A DNA stretch of 6,658 bases, taken from NCBI GenBank assembly GCA_002337545.1, contig DDGE01000043.1:36943-43600 (forward strand), written 5' to 3'. This DNA comes from Phycisphaerales bacterium UBA1910. Lineage in GTDB: Bacteria; Planctomycetota; Phycisphaerae; Phycisphaerales; UBA1924. The notes under the pieces were generated by a model that did not search any database, had not been told where the DNA came from, and was given only the letters and a program-made list of their open reading frames with translations. Below are positions 5,763-6,658 of the stretch, one piece after another. Within the stretch, counting starts at the first letter, position 1; every line of letters starts with the position of its first letter. The position numbers were made by a program, and so were the translations under genes.

Positions 5763-6452
5763 ATGATCTCGCGTCGGCGCGATCGCCGCAGGGGTGCGAT
5801 CGGCTGGGGTCTTACGCACGGAGGTGCCGTCTTGGGCGGAATGATTCTGATCGGAATACTGGGCGGGCTGGTTCTTTTGATCATTGTGCTCGTCGCGTTT
5901 GTCGCGGGGATCTACAACAAGCTCGTGACGCTCAAGAACCGGTATCTCAACGCGTTCGCGCAGATCGAGGTCCAGCTTAAGCGTCGCCATGACCTGATCC
6001 CGGCGCTTGTCGAGACGGTGAAGGGATACATGTCGCACGAGCGGGAAACCCTCGAAGCGGTGATCACGGCACGCAATCAGGCCGCGGGATTGCTGCAGGC
6101 CGCCAAGGGGCATGTGGGTGAAGCGGGCGCGATGTCACAGCTCGCGGGCGCGGAGAAGGCGCTCTCGGGTGCGATGGGCGGGCTGTTCGCGGTGATGGAG
6201 GCGTACCCGGATCTCAAGGCGAACCAGCAGATGTCGGCGCTGCAGGAAGAGCTCACGAGCACCGAGAACAAGGTTGCGTTCTCGCGCCAGGCCTACAACG
6301 ACTCGGTGACGACCTACAACACCAAGCGCCAGTCCTTCCCCACCGTGGTCATCGCGGGGATGGTTGGGCACGGCACCGATGCGGCGCTGCTTGAGTTCGA
6401 GGACTCCGCAGCGATCCAACACGCGCCCGATGTCTCGATCAATAATGCGTAA
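5763..6452 (+). CDS. lemA: LemA family membrane protein
   Basis: A 229-residue LemA protein from this start: one N-terminal transmembrane helix (about 28-49), then a helical-bundle domain. The family signatures are clear: YNKLVTLKNR (51-60), NAFAQIEVQLKRRHDLIPAL (63-82), VETVKGYMSHERETLEAV (83-100), YPDLKAN (148-154), LQEELTSTENKVAFSRQAYN (160-179) and the closing FPTVVIAGM (192-200). LemA has no established enzymatic activity; it often sits beside an M48 peptidase, as here. The start is uncertain: ATG 5763 has GGAG nine bases upstream but gives an unusual Arg-rich head (MISRRRDRRRG), whereas ATG 5841 gives 203 residues, nearer the usual family length, but no SD at normal spacing. An in-frame ATG at 5679 seems too far upstream. 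The gene is divergent from the TPR gene. Confidence 0.92.
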   Translation: MISRRRDRRRGAIGWGLTHGGAVLGGMILIGILGGLVLLIIVLVAFVAGIYNKLVTLKNRYLNAFAQIEVQLKRRHDLIPALVETVKGYMSHERETLEAVITARNQAAGLLQAAKGHVGEAGAMSQLAGAEKALSGAMGGLFAVMEAYPDLKANQQMSALQEELTSTENKVAFSRQAYNDSVTTYNTKRQSFPTVVIAGMVGHGTDAALLEFEDSAAIQHAPDVSINNA

Positions 6453-6455
6453 GCC

Positions 6456-6658
6456 ATGAAGATGAACTCCTCGGCGATGGATTTCTTTGCCCACCAGGAC
6501 GAGGCGCGAAAGAACTCGCGTCGGTTCGTGCTGCTCTACTCGATCGCGGTCATCACGATCTGTGTTTCCGTGGGTGCGCTCTTCGCGTTTGTTGCGATGA
6601 TGACGACGGAATCGGCGCCGAAGGATCGCTGGCTCGTGATGGCGGTGTTTGGCGGGGG
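6456..6658 (+). CDS. M48-family metallopeptidase, N-terminal part only (cut by window end)
   Basis: An open frame begins at ATG 6456, three bases after the lemA stop, and is still open at the window end (67 codons). It reads MDFFAHQDEARKNSRR (residues 8-23) followed by a transmembrane helix (about 24-47). The MDFF-H-Q-x-x-A-R opening plus a helix is, from memory, typical of the membrane-bound M48 zinc peptidases encoded next to lemA. The HEXXH catalytic site would lie beyond the window, so activity cannot be confirmed. No Shine-Dalgarno precedes the ATG, consistent with translation coupled to lemA. ATGs at 6462 or 6477 are alternative starts; 6477 matches the MDFF start of relatives. Confidence 0.8.
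   Translation, partial: MKMNSSAMDFFAHQDEARKNSRRFVLLYSIAVITICVSVGALFAFVAMMTTESAPKDRWLVMAVFGG

Noticed and set aside
5607..6113. Upstream extension of the TPR reading frame to base 6113.
   Set aside because: It runs antisense through lemA and lacks a start signal; a strong SD and a signal peptide mark the start at 5606.

Overview
The window is dense, GC-rich bacterial DNA: seven protein genes are visible with gaps of 0 to about 160 bases, plus a possible gene start at the left edge. I see no phage, IS, CRISPR or RNA genes. The protein set (LemA plus an MDFF-type M48 peptidase, a class III-type PPK2, an M42-like peptidase, a DUF21/CBS membrane protein and a His-motif TPR lipoprotein), GC-rich codon use and patchy Shine-Dalgarno (SD) use fit a planctomycete, perhaps class Phycisphaerae. 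That taxonomic call is inference only; no marker gene is present.

Layout. Bases 1-26 may hold the start of a leftward gene; its SD lies inside a hairpin. Next, rightward, come a two-helix membrane protein of unknown function (105-737), an M42-like metallo-aminopeptidase (762-2015), a DUF21/CBS (CNNM/CorC-like) membrane protein lacking the CorC domain (2026-3066), and a PPK2 polyphosphate:nucleotide phosphotransferase (3096-3923). A leftward TPR lipoprotein (5606-3924) converges on ppk2 with directly abutting stop codons (TGATCA). From the 156-base divergent region 5607-5762, lemA (5763-6452) runs rightward, followed 3 bases later by an M48 metallopeptidase cut off by the window end.

How they fit together. 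The peptidase and DUF21/CBS gene look like a translationally coupled pair, because the SD of the second overlaps the stop of the first. ppk2 appears to have its own promoter, whose -35 element is the last codon plus stop of the upstream gene and whose predicted start site is the A of its ATG. LemA plus M48 is a widespread membrane-associated pair whose job is poorly understood. The rest is mainly housekeeping or metabolic, with no obvious single pathway.

I found no clear new multi-gene system. The most useful leads are a likely leaderless-mRNA arrangement (-10-like hexamers 5-6 bases before the ATG at three SD-less genes, best at ppk2), the His-rich conserved-looking core of the TPR lipoprotein, two RNA hairpins (one burying an SD, one at the convergent junction), a 16-bp perfect palindrome, and five copies of GCGATCGC confined to 3.1-5.8 kb.
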